Shown one piece after another: positions 55,965 to 64,000 of a DNA stretch of 64,000 nucleotides; the stretch's first letter is position 1, and every line of letters begins with the position of its first letter. Below the pieces are notes generated by a model. It was not told the DNA's origin and did no database searches. It saw only the letters and a list, made by a program, of their open reading frames with translations. A program made the translations under genes and the position numbers. The DNA lies in NCBI GenBank assembly GCA_963833235.1, contig CAWHXG010000002.1, forward strand, positions 248,001 to 312,000, in the 5' to 3' direction. The DNA comes from CAWHXG01 sp963833235 (GTDB taxonomy: Bacteria > Pseudomonadota > Alphaproteobacteria > Rhodobacterales > Rhodobacteraceae).

Positions 55965-56049
55965 GCCTTGATCTCGGCTCTTGAGACTGTCTGAGATCGT
56001 ATGGCATCACCCCCCGGTTTCTCGCCAAGGGGTGCGCCAGCCTCTTCGA

Positions 56050-58734
56050 TCAATTCAAGGTATGCGCACCGCTTCCGCCCAGAACCGTGGTCGATTGAGC
56101 TTGCCTTTCGCCACGCTGGCGGGCCGTTCGGCTGGTTGCGACATGCCATGCGAAGGTCTGTAGATCCAGACCGGTCAGGTGGCGACCATACCACTGCGCA
56201 GGTGCTGGCTCGAAACCATGTTCCTCGGCGAGCCCGCTTACGTAATCCGCATCGGCAAGCGACAGCCGCGATCCGATGCTGAAGTCCCTTGTCTCCCGAG
56301 CGAGGGCAAGAAGCATCGTTTCGCCCAGGCAGCCCCAGCACAGGTTTTTCGGCAAGGTCTGGAACGCGCCGAGATCGACCTCGAACGGAGGCGCAATCAG
56401 TCCTCCATCGAACACAAGAACCTCTTTCGACGCCAGATCATCATGCGCCACGTTCGGCGGCCTCGCAATATCGCACACCAGAACGCCGGGGCGAAGTTCG
56501 CGCGGGTCTATCAAGGCCATCTCGGAGCTTGTCGCAACCAATACGATATCGGCCTCGGCCAGGGCGCTTTCCTGCGACGTCTTCCAGTCGACCGGTGATC
56601 TCACCCCCATCGCGCGATAGGCGCCCTGAAAACGATCTGCCAGGCCGCGAAGGTCGGACCCTTCACTCAGGCCCATCCGCCTCGCCATGCCCTGCACGCT
56701 CCTGCTAAGATCGCCTGGGATATGCCTTTCCTGCAGCATAGGATCCACGAGAGAGGCAAACACCTCGTCGGCCACGCGGGCAAGAAGTCGGGGCGAGAAC
56801 GGATTGGCAGAGTTGCCGATCATACTCAGACGGCCAACCCGCCGCGCAAGCATCATCGAGGCCAGCCGGCCGATCGCGCCCGAGGCGCCGATGACGACGA
56901 CGTTCGCATCCTCCAGCGGCATTCCGACGGATTGTGCAAGCTTCTCGATTCCCTTGACGGCCGAGATCGTGGTCAACGTGTTGCCGCTCGTGACCGGAAC
57001 GCCGCGCCCGGTGGCCAGCTCGCCCCCGCGTGTGACGATGGATGTGAACGCGCCAAGCCCAAGCCGGGAAGCGCCCCCCCGGGAAGCCATGTCGGCGGCT
57101 TCACGGATCATCGTGGCAGCCACAGTCCGTCCGCCGCCGCGCATGTCCTTGGGCAGCATCGGAACCGACATGATCCAGCCGTCGGCCGTGGCGCCGGTTC
57201 GTGATTTCACCAGGGGCATGCGTCGCGCAAGGCCGGGGCCGAGCTGCTTGACCCACTCACACCAGTTCGCGAGTTCCTCCTCGCTGAAATTCTTGAACGA
57301 CGGATCCGAACGGTAGATGTCCTGTTCCTCGGTGTAGTGGATCAGGAAGGCAAATTGCCCGTCGTTCGATTTGCATCCCTTGGGTGGGGCCGGAGGCGCC
57401 TCCATTCCGTTGGCCGGCTCCCCGACAATCGTATCTGTCGATACGACTAGATGCCGAACCAGGGAGTAGAAATCCCGCTCGTGCAGGATCTTGCAGACTG
57501 CGGTGATTGCGCCGATGGCCTGATCGATCTCCGCCCGTCCGGCGGTCAGGGCCGGTTGAAGGCGCATCACGTGCGTCTCGTTGAAGAGCGGAGCGGTGAG
57601 AACGCCCTGGACGTTGAAGAGGTAGGAACTGATGAGCGGCGTCACGCCTCCATTCAGGCTGGAGAAGGCCATCGTGGCAGAATCGCTGCGTTCGTCGAAG
57701 CGGTGAAATTCGACCCCGATCATGTAGCCCCGCCCGCGCACCTCGCGAATGACATCGGGATAGGCGGCCTGAAGGTCCTCGAGGCGGCTGCGCATGTAGA
57801 GGCCGTTCTCGCCGACCTTACGGATGATCGCCCGGTCATGCGACAGCAGGCATTCGAGGGCGGCGTTCGCGGCGCAGCACGCCAGATTGTTGTTCGCGAA
57901 GGTCGAGCTGTGCAGGCGGCCGAAGCGGTCGTCCCAAGCAGATGGTCGCACGATGCAGGCGCCGATCGGCATCATGCCCCCCCCAAGGGCCTTCGCCAGA
58001 AGCAGCATGTCGGGCACTTCAGTTCCTGTCGAGCAGGCGAAGAGCTGCCCCGTACGACCGAGGCCCGTCTGGATCTCGTCGAGAATGAACAGGACGCCAA
58101 AGCTGCGACACAGGGCGATAGCCTCGTCGATGTAGCTTTCGGACGGGCAGACCACCCCGCCTTCGCCCTGGATCGGCTCGATGATAAAGGCGGCGATCCG
58201 TTCACTCTCGCTGCTCAGTCTTTCGCGCAGGGCTTCGGTGCAACCGAAGGGGACGTAGTCGAAGCCGGGGATCGGCGCAGCGAACCCCTCCTGATACAAT
58301 GGCTTACCCGTGGCCGAGAGGGCGCCCATCGTCTTGCCGTGGAACCCGTTGAGGGTCGATAGGATACCCGTCTTGCCGGTCTTTAGTCGGGCCAGCTTGA
58401 TCGCGGCCTCAACGGTTTCGGCACCGCTGTTGGTGAAGGTCGTGATCGAAAGGTCGCCCGGCGTGATCTCGGCCAGCCGATCCGCCAGACGTTCCGCCTC
58501 GACGGACCGGAGAGGTTGCACCATAGAAGCCATCCCGTCACGCTGGGCGGCGTTCAGGGCCGCCCAAACCTGCGGCGGGTTATGCCCAAAGGGCAGTGCC
58601 CCGTATTGAGCAAGAAAGTCTAGGTATTCCCGCCCTTTATCGTCGTAAAGGCGGCTGCCCTTTCCCCTCGTTATCTTGGCGTCGAGGCCGAATGTCTGCA
58701 GTAGCTTGGCGCGTGCGGGATTCATGGTCTGCAT
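56050..58734 (-). CDS. Class III aminotransferase fused to an acyl-thioester reductase (TamH-like)
   Basis: 894 residues. Residues 1-430 are a class III PLP aminotransferase: DFLAQYGALPFGHNPP, FTNSGAETVEAAIKLAR (101-116), ILDEIQTGLGRTG (D219) and PLP lysine K248 in LLLAKALGGGM. Residues about 455-850 match cyanobacterial-type long-chain acyl-ACP reductase: GAFTSIV (561), TSGNT (582), NAD(P) loop VIGASGAIG (614-622), VFDGGLIAPPFEVD and GCLGETMLLA, whose Cys802 lines up with the acyl-accepting cysteine of AAR. Such a fusion would reduce an acyl thioester to an aldehyde and transaminate it to an alkylamine, as TamH does in tambjamine synthesis. Start between 58746 and 58725 is unresolved. Standalone gene. 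The 58735-59448 gap has AT-rich promoter-like sequence and no gene I recognise. Confidence 0.85.
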   Translation of the reverse strand: MQTMNPARAKLLQTFGLDAKITRGKGSRLYDDKGREYLDFLAQYGALPFGHNPPQVWAALNAAQRDGMASMVQPLRSVEAERLADRLAEITPGDLSITTFTNSGAETVEAAIKLARLKTGKTGILSTLNGFHGKTMGALSATGKPLYQEGFAAPIPGFDYVPFGCTEALRERLSSESERIAAFIIEPIQGEGGVVCPSESYIDEAIALCRSFGVLFILDEIQTGLGRTGQLFACSTGTEVPDMLLLAKALGGGMMPIGACIVRPSAWDDRFGRLHSSTFANNNLACCAANAALECLLSHDRAIIRKVGENGLYMRSRLEDLQAAYPDVIREVRGRGYMIGVEFHRFDERSDSATMAFSSLNGGVTPLISSYLFNVQGVLTAPLFNETHVMRLQPALTAGRAEIDQAIGAITAVCKILHERDFYSLVRHLVVSTDTIVGEPANGMEAPPAPPKGCKSNDGQFAFLIHYTEEQDIYRSDPSFKNFSEEELANWCEWVKQLGPGLARRMPLVKSRTGATADGWIMSVPMLPKDMRGGGRTVAATMIREAADMASRGGASRLGLGAFTSIVTRGGELATGRGVPVTSGNTLTTISAVKGIEKLAQSVGMPLEDANVVVIGASGAIGRLASMMLARRVGRLSMIGNSANPFSPRLLARVADEVFASLVDPMLQERHIPGDLSRSVQGMARRMGLSEGSDLRGLADRFQGAYRAMGVRSPVDWKTSQESALAEADIVLVATSSEMALIDPRELRPGVLVCDIARPPNVAHDDLASKEVLVFDGGLIAPPFEVDLGAFQTLPKNLCWGCLGETMLLALARETRDFSIGSRLSLADADYVSGLAEEHGFEPAPAQWYGRHLTGLDLQTFAWHVATSRTARQRGERQAQSTTVLGGSGAHTLN

Positions 58735-59448
58735 CTCTTGATCCACTTGTCAGAGAAGATGCTGCGAGCGTTGGGACGGTCAGCACCTTCGATACTCAGG
58801 GACACCCCACAGAGTGATCGAACAGAATATATTAAAAGATTGGTAACAACCTTGGGTTGAATGCGCCATCACCTTCGAATGCCTAAATCTGTGCACCGCG
58901 GCTTCGCGCCAGTATACGACCCGCGTTGCCACCCGTCAGGTTTGGACCAGGTGCTACCGAACGGCAACGACGGCGAAATCAACGCTACCGCAGACTGGCA
59001 GGTTCCCGCCGGTTTGCGCCCAAATGCCAGACATTGCAGCGCCCGCGGTCGGCGGAAAAATGCCAAACTCTAAACCCCTCATTAAGGAATCGAGCATACG
59101 TACAGAGCTCTGAGGGACTGAGATGAGGAACGGTGAGCGGGCGAGGGGTCTCGGCTTCACGATTCCCATGCCAGTCAAACCCCGGAACCTTGTTCGCAAG
59201 GCCGGTTGCAACGCACGACCCATAAGAAGCTTCGCAAGCGCTTGACATATGTTTCGCAATACAACGCGGAAGGATCAATCACGTTCTGAAAGAAAGTGTG
59301 TGGATCGCCTAGAGTCTCCCGGCACATAATAAAGTGTTTAAAGACAGGCCAGCAATCAGTTCGATATCAATGCGTATCACGCCTCTCCGATGAGCGAGCT
59401 CCCTTCAAGGTCGCTTTCCCGCGTCGGGCTTGAACTCTGTCGCCGGGC

Positions 59449-60118
59449 CTAGTCCGCCTCCGGCAACAATGCCTTCAGCTTTGCCATCATATGCTCCCGT
59501 AGAAGTAGGCCGGTCCGAAGCGGATCCCGCGCCTTCAGCGCCTGCAGGATTTCCTCGTGCTCTGAAAGGGCGCTTTGCCAGCGTTCCGGCGTGAGGTTGG
59601 CCTGATATCGGGCGCGGTGGATACGGATAGCGATGCCGGCATGGGTACGTTGTAGCAAATCGTTTCCGCTTGCTGCGATAATGGCGGCGTGAATTGCTTG
59701 GTTAAGCTTCGAAGTAATGTGGCCGGTTCAAGTCCTTGTAAGCGCTACGCATCGCCACTGTCAGACGCTCGATCTGCGCCATCTCCTTGACCGTCGCGCG
59801 CGCCGCCGCCAGCTCTCCCGCCGTTCCCTCCAGCGCCGCCAGCACGGGAAACGCTTCGGCCAATTCGGCGTCTGTCTGCCTGCTAATGACGGCGCCGCGG
59901 TTCGGGATCAGCTGCAAGAGCCCTTCCGAGGCCAGCACCTTCAGCGCTTCCCTCAAAGGGGTCCGGGACACGCCGAACTGCTCCGTCAGGGCGCGTTCGC
60001 GCACCTTCTCGCCTTCGGCCAGATGGCCTTCGAGGATCATCCCGCGAAGCCTGTCTGCAACCTCGACGGCCAGAGCCGGGCGAGCGATGGGCCGGATCGG
60101 GAAACTGCCGTCGTTCAA
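59449..60118 (-). pseudogene. GntR family regulator with FCD domain, one-base frameshift
   Basis: About 222 residues after repair. Winged helix: VADRLRGMILEGHLAEGEKV, LTEQFGVSRTPLREALKVL (about 41-60), then FCD-type effector domain. Frames meet at RPHYFE|LNQAIHAAIIAASG; one extra base at about 59707 in AAGCTT accounts for the shift. FCD regulators bind small carboxylates and repress nearby catabolic genes. It overlaps the dehydrogenase gene by ATGA and probably controls it through the palindrome at 63127-63143. Confidence 0.86.
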
Positions 60119-63084
60119 GTGCTGCCCCTTCCGTTGGCCATGCTGCCGACTTCCCCAGCAACCAGTCCCTCGGCGGATGCCGCAGTGGCCAGATCGTAGA
60201 GTTCGGCGATGTGCACGGGCGCGCGCCCGGTTCCGTCAGCGATCTGATGGCGGCACGATGTGCCGTTGGCAACGATTGCATCGCCCGAAGCCGCTTGCCT
60301 CACTGCTGGTAGCAGGGCCGCCTCGCCCATGGCGCGCGATACCTCGATCGTATCCGCCCCATATCCAAAGGCCCCCGCCATTCCGCAGCAGCCCGACTGG
60401 ATGGTGCGGCTATGCACGCCCGGGAGGCCGGCCATGGCAGCCTCCATGTCGCCCATCGTGCCAGCCGCTTTCTGATGGCAGTGCCCATGCACATGGGCCC
60501 GCACCCCGATGGGCGCCATCTTCGGATCGAACCTTTCTGCCTCCCGTTCCCGTACGACGAACTCCTCGAAGAGCAGCGCCGCGCCGGCAAGGGTCGCCGT
60601 GTCTTCCCCTGGCAGAAGGGTACGGAACTCATCGCGAAAGGTGAGCAGGCAGGACGGCTCGAGGCCGACGATCCGCCGCCCCGCTGCGGCATGCGGCAGG
60701 AGGGCCGCGAGCGTGCGCCGCGCCTCGGCCCTCGCCTGGTCGACCATGCCGGCGGCCAGATAGGTTCGCCCGCAGCACAGCGGCCGTCCGGGTCCTGCCC
60801 TCGGCGCAAGCACCCTGTAGCCGGCCCGTCGCAGCACCCGAAGGGCGGCGCGTGGAATGCCAGGCTCCATCCATCGGTTGAAGGTATCGGCAAAGAGAAC
60901 CACTTCGCCACCCTGAGATGCTCCAACGTCGGTCTCCGGTATCTCCGAATCCCGAAAGTAGTCCCGCACGAACCGCGGCAGGCTCCGCTCTCGCGAGATG
61001 CCCGTGACCCGTTCGGAAAGCGCCGCCAGCACCGGGACACGGTCGCGCAGCGCGAAGAGAGGCCTGGCGGCCACGGCGGCCCTGGCGTAGCGCGGCATCT
61101 CCGCGATCAGCCGGTCGCGCCAGGAGAACCCGTCTCGCTTGCCGCGCTGATACAGCACCTCGGTCTTCATCTTCGCCATGTCGACGCCGGTCGGGCATTC
61201 GCGCTGACACGCCTTGCAGCCCACGCACAGCTTCAGGGTCTCCGCCATCTCGTCGCGAAACAGCGCATCCCGCCCCAGTTTGCCCGAGAGTGCCAGGCGC
61301 AGGGTGTTGGCCCGGCCACGCGTGCTGTCGCGTTCGTCGCGGGTGACGCGGTAGGAGGGACACATCACGCCGCCCGCCAACTTTCGGCAGGCACCGTTGT
61401 TGTTGCACATCTCCACCGCGCCCTGAAATCCGCCGCCCGCGCCGGACCACGCCGACCAGTCGAAGCCGGGCGCGATGTCGTCGAAGGCGTAGTCCGGTGG
61501 ATAGCGCAGGAGGGTCCGGTCATCCATGCGGGGCGGATTTACGATCTTCCCGGGGTTCAGAAGAGCCTGGGGATCGAAGGCGGCCTTCACCTCCTCGAAC
61601 GCCGCAACCATGCGCCGGCCGAACATTCTGCCGTGGAATTCCGAGCGCACGATCCCGTCGCCATGCTCGCCGGAATGGCTACCCTTATAGGCCGCCACCA
61701 TGTCGAACGCCTCTTCGGCGATGGCCCGCATGGCGGCCACGTCCTTCTCCAGGCGCAGGTTCAGCACGGGGCGCACATGAAGGCAGCCTTCCGAGGCATG
61801 GGCATACCACGTGCCTTGCGTGCCGTGCTTGGCGAACACCGCCGTCAGCCGATCCGTGTAGTCCGCCAGGTGTTCGAGGGGCACCGCCGCATCCTCAACG
61901 AACGACACCGGTTTGCCCTGGTCCTTCATCGACATCATGATGTTCAGCCCAGCCTTGCGCAATTCACCGATCTCGCCGATCAGCGGCGCATCCCAGACCT
62001 CAACCACCCCGCCCTCGTGATCGCCGCCGCGGCCGAACCCGTATCCGAGATCCGCCATCGTATCGTGCAGGTCGCGGATGCTCTGGGCGTTCTCCTCGGG
62101 ACTATCGGCGAATTCCACGAAAAGCAGCGCCGCGGGCCGGCCGCGAACGAAAGCCTTCAAGGTGGGCTCGTACATCGGGATCGCCCGTGCCAGCCCGATC
62201 ATCGTGTCATCCACCAATTCGACCTGCGTCGGCTTCAGGCGAACGAGATGCTGCGCCGCCTCCATCGCCGCGCGGAAGGTCGGGAAGTGGCACACGCCAT
62301 GAACGCGGTCCTTGGGCGGAAGTGGCGAAAGCCGGATCTCGATCGCCGTCGAGACGGCCAGCGTCCCCTCCGAGCCGATGACCAGATGCGCTAGGTTGAT
62401 CGGCGCCTCCCCCGGCACAAGCGCGTCGATGTTGTAGCCGCCGACCCGGCGCTGCACGTTCGGGAAGCGCTTCGCGATCTCGTCGGCCTCACGGCGACCC
62501 AGATCGGTCATTTGCCGCAGCAGTTCCGGCGGCACGCGGTTGCCGCGGCCAGGCCCGAAATCGAACGCGGTGCCATCCGCAAGCAGGCCCGCGACCCCAT
62601 GAACGTTGTCGCGGGTCGTGCCGTAGCGCAGCGATCGCGCTCCGCAGGAATTGTTCCCGACCATGCCGCCGATCGTGGCGCGCGAAGCGGTTGATACGTC
62701 GACGGGAAACCAAAGCCCGTGCGGTTTCAGCTGCCGGTTCAGCTCGTCGAGGACGATGCCGGGCTCCACCACCGCCCGGCGTCCTCCGACGTCGAGCTCG
62801 AGGATGCGGTTCAAGTGCTTCGAGCAGTCGACCACCAAACCGGAATTGATCGTCTGCCCGCATTGCGAGGTGCCGCCGCCCCGCATGGTGACGGTCAGAC
62901 CCTCTTCACGAGCGGCATCCAGTGCGCGGGCGATGTCATCGGTAGAGCGCGGCACCGCGACGCCGGACGGGATCATCTGATAATGGGACGCATCGGTGGC
63001 GTAGCGCCCGCGCGCGAACGCATCCAGATGAAGCTCGCCCTCGAACTCGCGGCCCAGCCTCGTCCGCAACCCTTCGCGCAGCAT
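60115..63084 (-). CDS. FAD-linked 2-hydroxyacid dehydrogenase with Fe-S and CCG domains (YdiJ type)
   Basis: 989 residues in the order: FAD-binding PCMH domain (VTMRGGGTSQCGQTINSGLV, residues about 65-85; GGMVGNNSCGARSLRYGTT), GlcD-type C-terminal oxidase domain (GSHSGEHGDGIVRSEF), two 4Fe-4S motifs (CVGCKACQRECPTGVDM and the MCNNNGACRK site), and CCG cysteine-rich domains (GRPLCCGRTYL, SGCCGMAGAFGYG). This is the YdiJ/D-2-hydroxyglutarate dehydrogenase or D-lactate/glycolate dehydrogenase type. It oxidises a D-2-hydroxyacid at the membrane side of respiration. GntR regulator follows; a glyoxylate-type aminotransferase is divergent. Confidence 0.9.
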   Translation of the reverse strand: MLREGLRTRLGREFEGELHLDAFARGRYATDASHYQMIPSGVAVPRSTDDIARALDAAREEGLTVTMRGGGTSQCGQTINSGLVVDCSKHLNRILELDVGGRRAVVEPGIVLDELNRQLKPHGLWFPVDVSTASRATIGGMVGNNSCGARSLRYGTTRDNVHGVAGLLADGTAFDFGPGRGNRVPPELLRQMTDLGRREADEIAKRFPNVQRRVGGYNIDALVPGEAPINLAHLVIGSEGTLAVSTAIEIRLSPLPPKDRVHGVCHFPTFRAAMEAAQHLVRLKPTQVELVDDTMIGLARAIPMYEPTLKAFVRGRPAALLFVEFADSPEENAQSIRDLHDTMADLGYGFGRGGDHEGGVVEVWDAPLIGEIGELRKAGLNIMMSMKDQGKPVSFVEDAAVPLEHLADYTDRLTAVFAKHGTQGTWYAHASEGCLHVRPVLNLRLEKDVAAMRAIAEEAFDMVAAYKGSHSGEHGDGIVRSEFHGRMFGRRMVAAFEEVKAAFDPQALLNPGKIVNPPRMDDRTLLRYPPDYAFDDIAPGFDWSAWSGAGGGFQGAVEMCNNNGACRKLAGGVMCPSYRVTRDERDSTRGRANTLRLALSGKLGRDALFRDEMAETLKLCVGCKACQRECPTGVDMAKMKTEVLYQRGKRDGFSWRDRLIAEMPRYARAAVAARPLFALRDRVPVLAALSERVTGISRERSLPRFVRDYFRDSEIPETDVGASQGGEVVLFADTFNRWMEPGIPRAALRVLRRAGYRVLAPRAGPGRPLCCGRTYLAAGMVDQARAEARRTLAALLPHAAAGRRIVGLEPSCLLTFRDEFRTLLPGEDTATLAGAALLFEEFVVREREAERFDPKMAPIGVRAHVHGHCHQKAAGTMGDMEAAMAGLPGVHSRTIQSGCCGMAGAFGYGADTIEVSRAMGEAALLPAVRQAASGDAIVANGTSCRHQIADGTGRAPVHIAELYDLATAASAEGLVAGEVGSMANGRGST

Positions 63085-63126
63085 CCCGGCCCTCCCGCCA
63101 CTCAGACAAATTCCTTGACATGAATT

Positions 63127-63143
63127 ATGAATTCAGAATTCAT
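63127..63143. promoter_or_regulatory. Perfect palindrome, probable GntR operator
   Basis: ATGAATTC-A-GAATTCAT: eight-base arms with one central base, in the 132-bp gap between the divergent dehydrogenase/gntR and aminotransferase genes, 43 bases before the dehydrogenase ATG. Symmetric A/T-rich sites like this are typical of FCD-GntR regulators. Confidence 0.6.
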
Positions 63144-63216
63144 TCACGTCAACGGAGGTGAGCCGGATGTTCGCGGCGGGCCTCTGGCGAAGGATAGGTC
63201 ATCGGTAGGTAACGTC

Positions 63217-64000
63217 ATGCAGACTGGGCGCCATTTTCTGCAGATCCCCGGCCCGACGAACGTTCCCGATCGCGTGCTCCGGGCCATGGACTTTCCCACG
63301 ATGGATCATCGCGGCCCGGCGTTTGCCGATGTGGGCCGCCGCGCGCTGGACGGGATGCGCGGGATCTTCGGCACCGAAGGCGAGGTGGTGATCTATCCCG
63401 CCTCCGGAACCGGGGCGTGGGAAGCCGCGCTGGTCAACACCCTCTCGCCCGGCGACACGGTGCTGATGTACGAGACCGGCCATTTCGCCATGCTATGGAA
63501 GTCGATGGCGGCGCGTCTGGGCCTGAACCCCATCTTCATCGAGGGCGACTGGCGCTCCGGCGCCGATGCGGAGGCCATCGAAGCAAGGCTGACGGAAGAC
63601 CGGAGCGGCGAGATCAAGGCAGTCTGTGTCGTCCACAACGAGACATCCACTGGCTCGGTCACCGACGTCTCCGCCGTCCGCAAGGCCATCGACGCCGCCG
63701 GTCATGGCGCGCTCCTGATGGTTGATACCATCTCGTCGCTGGCATCCCTCGAATATCGGCACGACGAGTGGGGCGTCGACGTGACGGTGGGCGGCTCGCA
63801 AAAGGGCTTGATGATGCCCCCGGGGCTTTCCTTCAACGCCGTCAGTGCCAAGGCGGTGAAGGCTTCGGAAACGGCCGGGATGCAGCGATCCTACTGGGCG
63901 TGGGACGAGATGCGCGGGCCGAACGCCAGGGGATACTTCCCCTATACGCCGGCCACGAACCTGCTCTACGGACTGATCGAGGCCATCGTCATGCTGAACG
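63217..64000 (+). CDS. Class V aminotransferase, serine/aspartate-glyoxylate type, 3' end outside the window
   Basis: 261 residues of a PLP enzyme. LQIPGPTNVPDRVLRAMDFP, VIYPASGTGAWEAALVNTLS, AVCVVHNETSTGSVTD, MVDTISSLASLEYRHDEWGVD and VGGSQKGLMMPPGLS (PLP lysine in SQKG) match the serine-glyoxylate / aspartate-glyoxylate (BhcA-like) aminotransferases. It would convert glyoxylate to glycine, or a related oxoacid, using an amino donor. Divergent from the 2-hydroxyacid dehydrogenase and GntR gene, so probably part of the same glycolate/glyoxylate-type catabolic unit. ATG 63217 gives the canonical start. Confidence 0.9.
   Translation, partial: MQTGRHFLQIPGPTNVPDRVLRAMDFPTMDHRGPAFADVGRRALDGMRGIFGTEGEVVIYPASGTGAWEAALVNTLSPGDTVLMYETGHFAMLWKSMAARLGLNPIFIEGDWRSGADAEAIEARLTEDRSGEIKAVCVVHNETSTGSVTDVSAVRKAIDAAGHGALLMVDTISSLASLEYRHDEWGVDVTVGGSQKGLMMPPGLSFNAVSAKAVKASETAGMQRSYWAWDEMRGPNARGYFPYTPATNLLYGLIEAIVMLN

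Noticed and set aside
58861..59259. Coding regions on either strand between the aminotransferase fusion and gntR
   Set aside because: Open frames of 65-100 codons overlap each other on both strands, lack ribosome sites and resemble nothing I recognise.

Overview
This window is high-GC, gene-dense chromosomal DNA from an alphaproteobacterium, almost certainly a member of the Rhodobacteraceae (Roseobacter/Paracoccus/Rhodobacter relatives). The evidence is the set of family-typical genes: gcrA, phbAB, meaB and methylmalonyl-CoA epimerase, the tiny aa3-type oxidase subunit IV, DUF1467, a MoeA carrying the extra N-terminal domain seen in this group, an IPLPA-CTERM protein, ETF-ubiquinone oxidoreductase, and the dispersed GGGGATATTT intergenic element. 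No plasmid, phage, IS or CRISPR machinery is visible.

Layout. 1-3.4 kb: end of a TlpA-like thioredoxin, then phbA-phbB (polyhydroxybutyrate precursor synthesis). 3.4-12 kb: small DUF465 and DUF2007 genes, a TrmN6-like methyltransferase, polyprenyl diphosphate synthase, ispE, a secreted TPR protein, ETF-QO and greA. 11.9-16.6 kb: a tightly overlapping molybdenum-cofactor/formate-dehydrogenase operon (fdhD, a cytidine-deaminase-like gene, mobA, mobB, moeA fusion). 16.6-25.5 kb: azlCD, a lipoprotein plus oxidase subunit IV, a beta-lactamase-fold hydrolase with an acyl-CoA dehydrogenase, tsaC, yqgE, a DsbD-N-like protein and meaB. 25.6-38.8 kb: DUF3108, hrpB, argD-argF, an ABC-2 permease, gcrA, a short-chain dehydrogenase, an EamA exporter, rimO, an M48 lipoprotein and a DCC protein. 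39.0-41.6 kb: an AT-richer island with one recognisable gene, an Stf0-type sulfotransferase. 42-54.5 kb: gph-rpe, a nitroreductase and EI24 protein, DUF1467-epimerase, a response regulator, aspS, a HAD-like protein, carB and a CDGSH iron-sulfur protein. 55-64 kb: IPLPA-CTERM protein, a large class III aminotransferase/acyl reductase fusion, and a GntR-controlled 2-hydroxyacid dehydrogenase divergent from a class V aminotransferase.

Two window-wide patterns stand out. First, at least six genes have tandem, decaying copies of their own 3' ends (stop codon included) directly downstream: TlpA (about 102-bp period), yqgE (25 bp), DCC protein (27 bp), EI24 protein (25 bp), the rpe/gph junction (26-33 bp) and the response regulator (about 163 bp). 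In the yqgE array the copies nearest the gene are almost identical and those further away are progressively more degraded. I know of no named element class that describes this. Second, eight otherwise intact genes, including aspS, carB and argD, are each interrupted by one or two small indels. That pattern is best explained by consensus errors in the source assembly, not by real pseudogenes.

The most interesting single gene is the aminotransferase/reductase fusion at 56.05-58.73 kb. It has all the parts needed to convert a fatty acyl thioester to an aldehyde and then to an alkylamine, like TamH of tambjamine biosynthesis, but here it stands alone.
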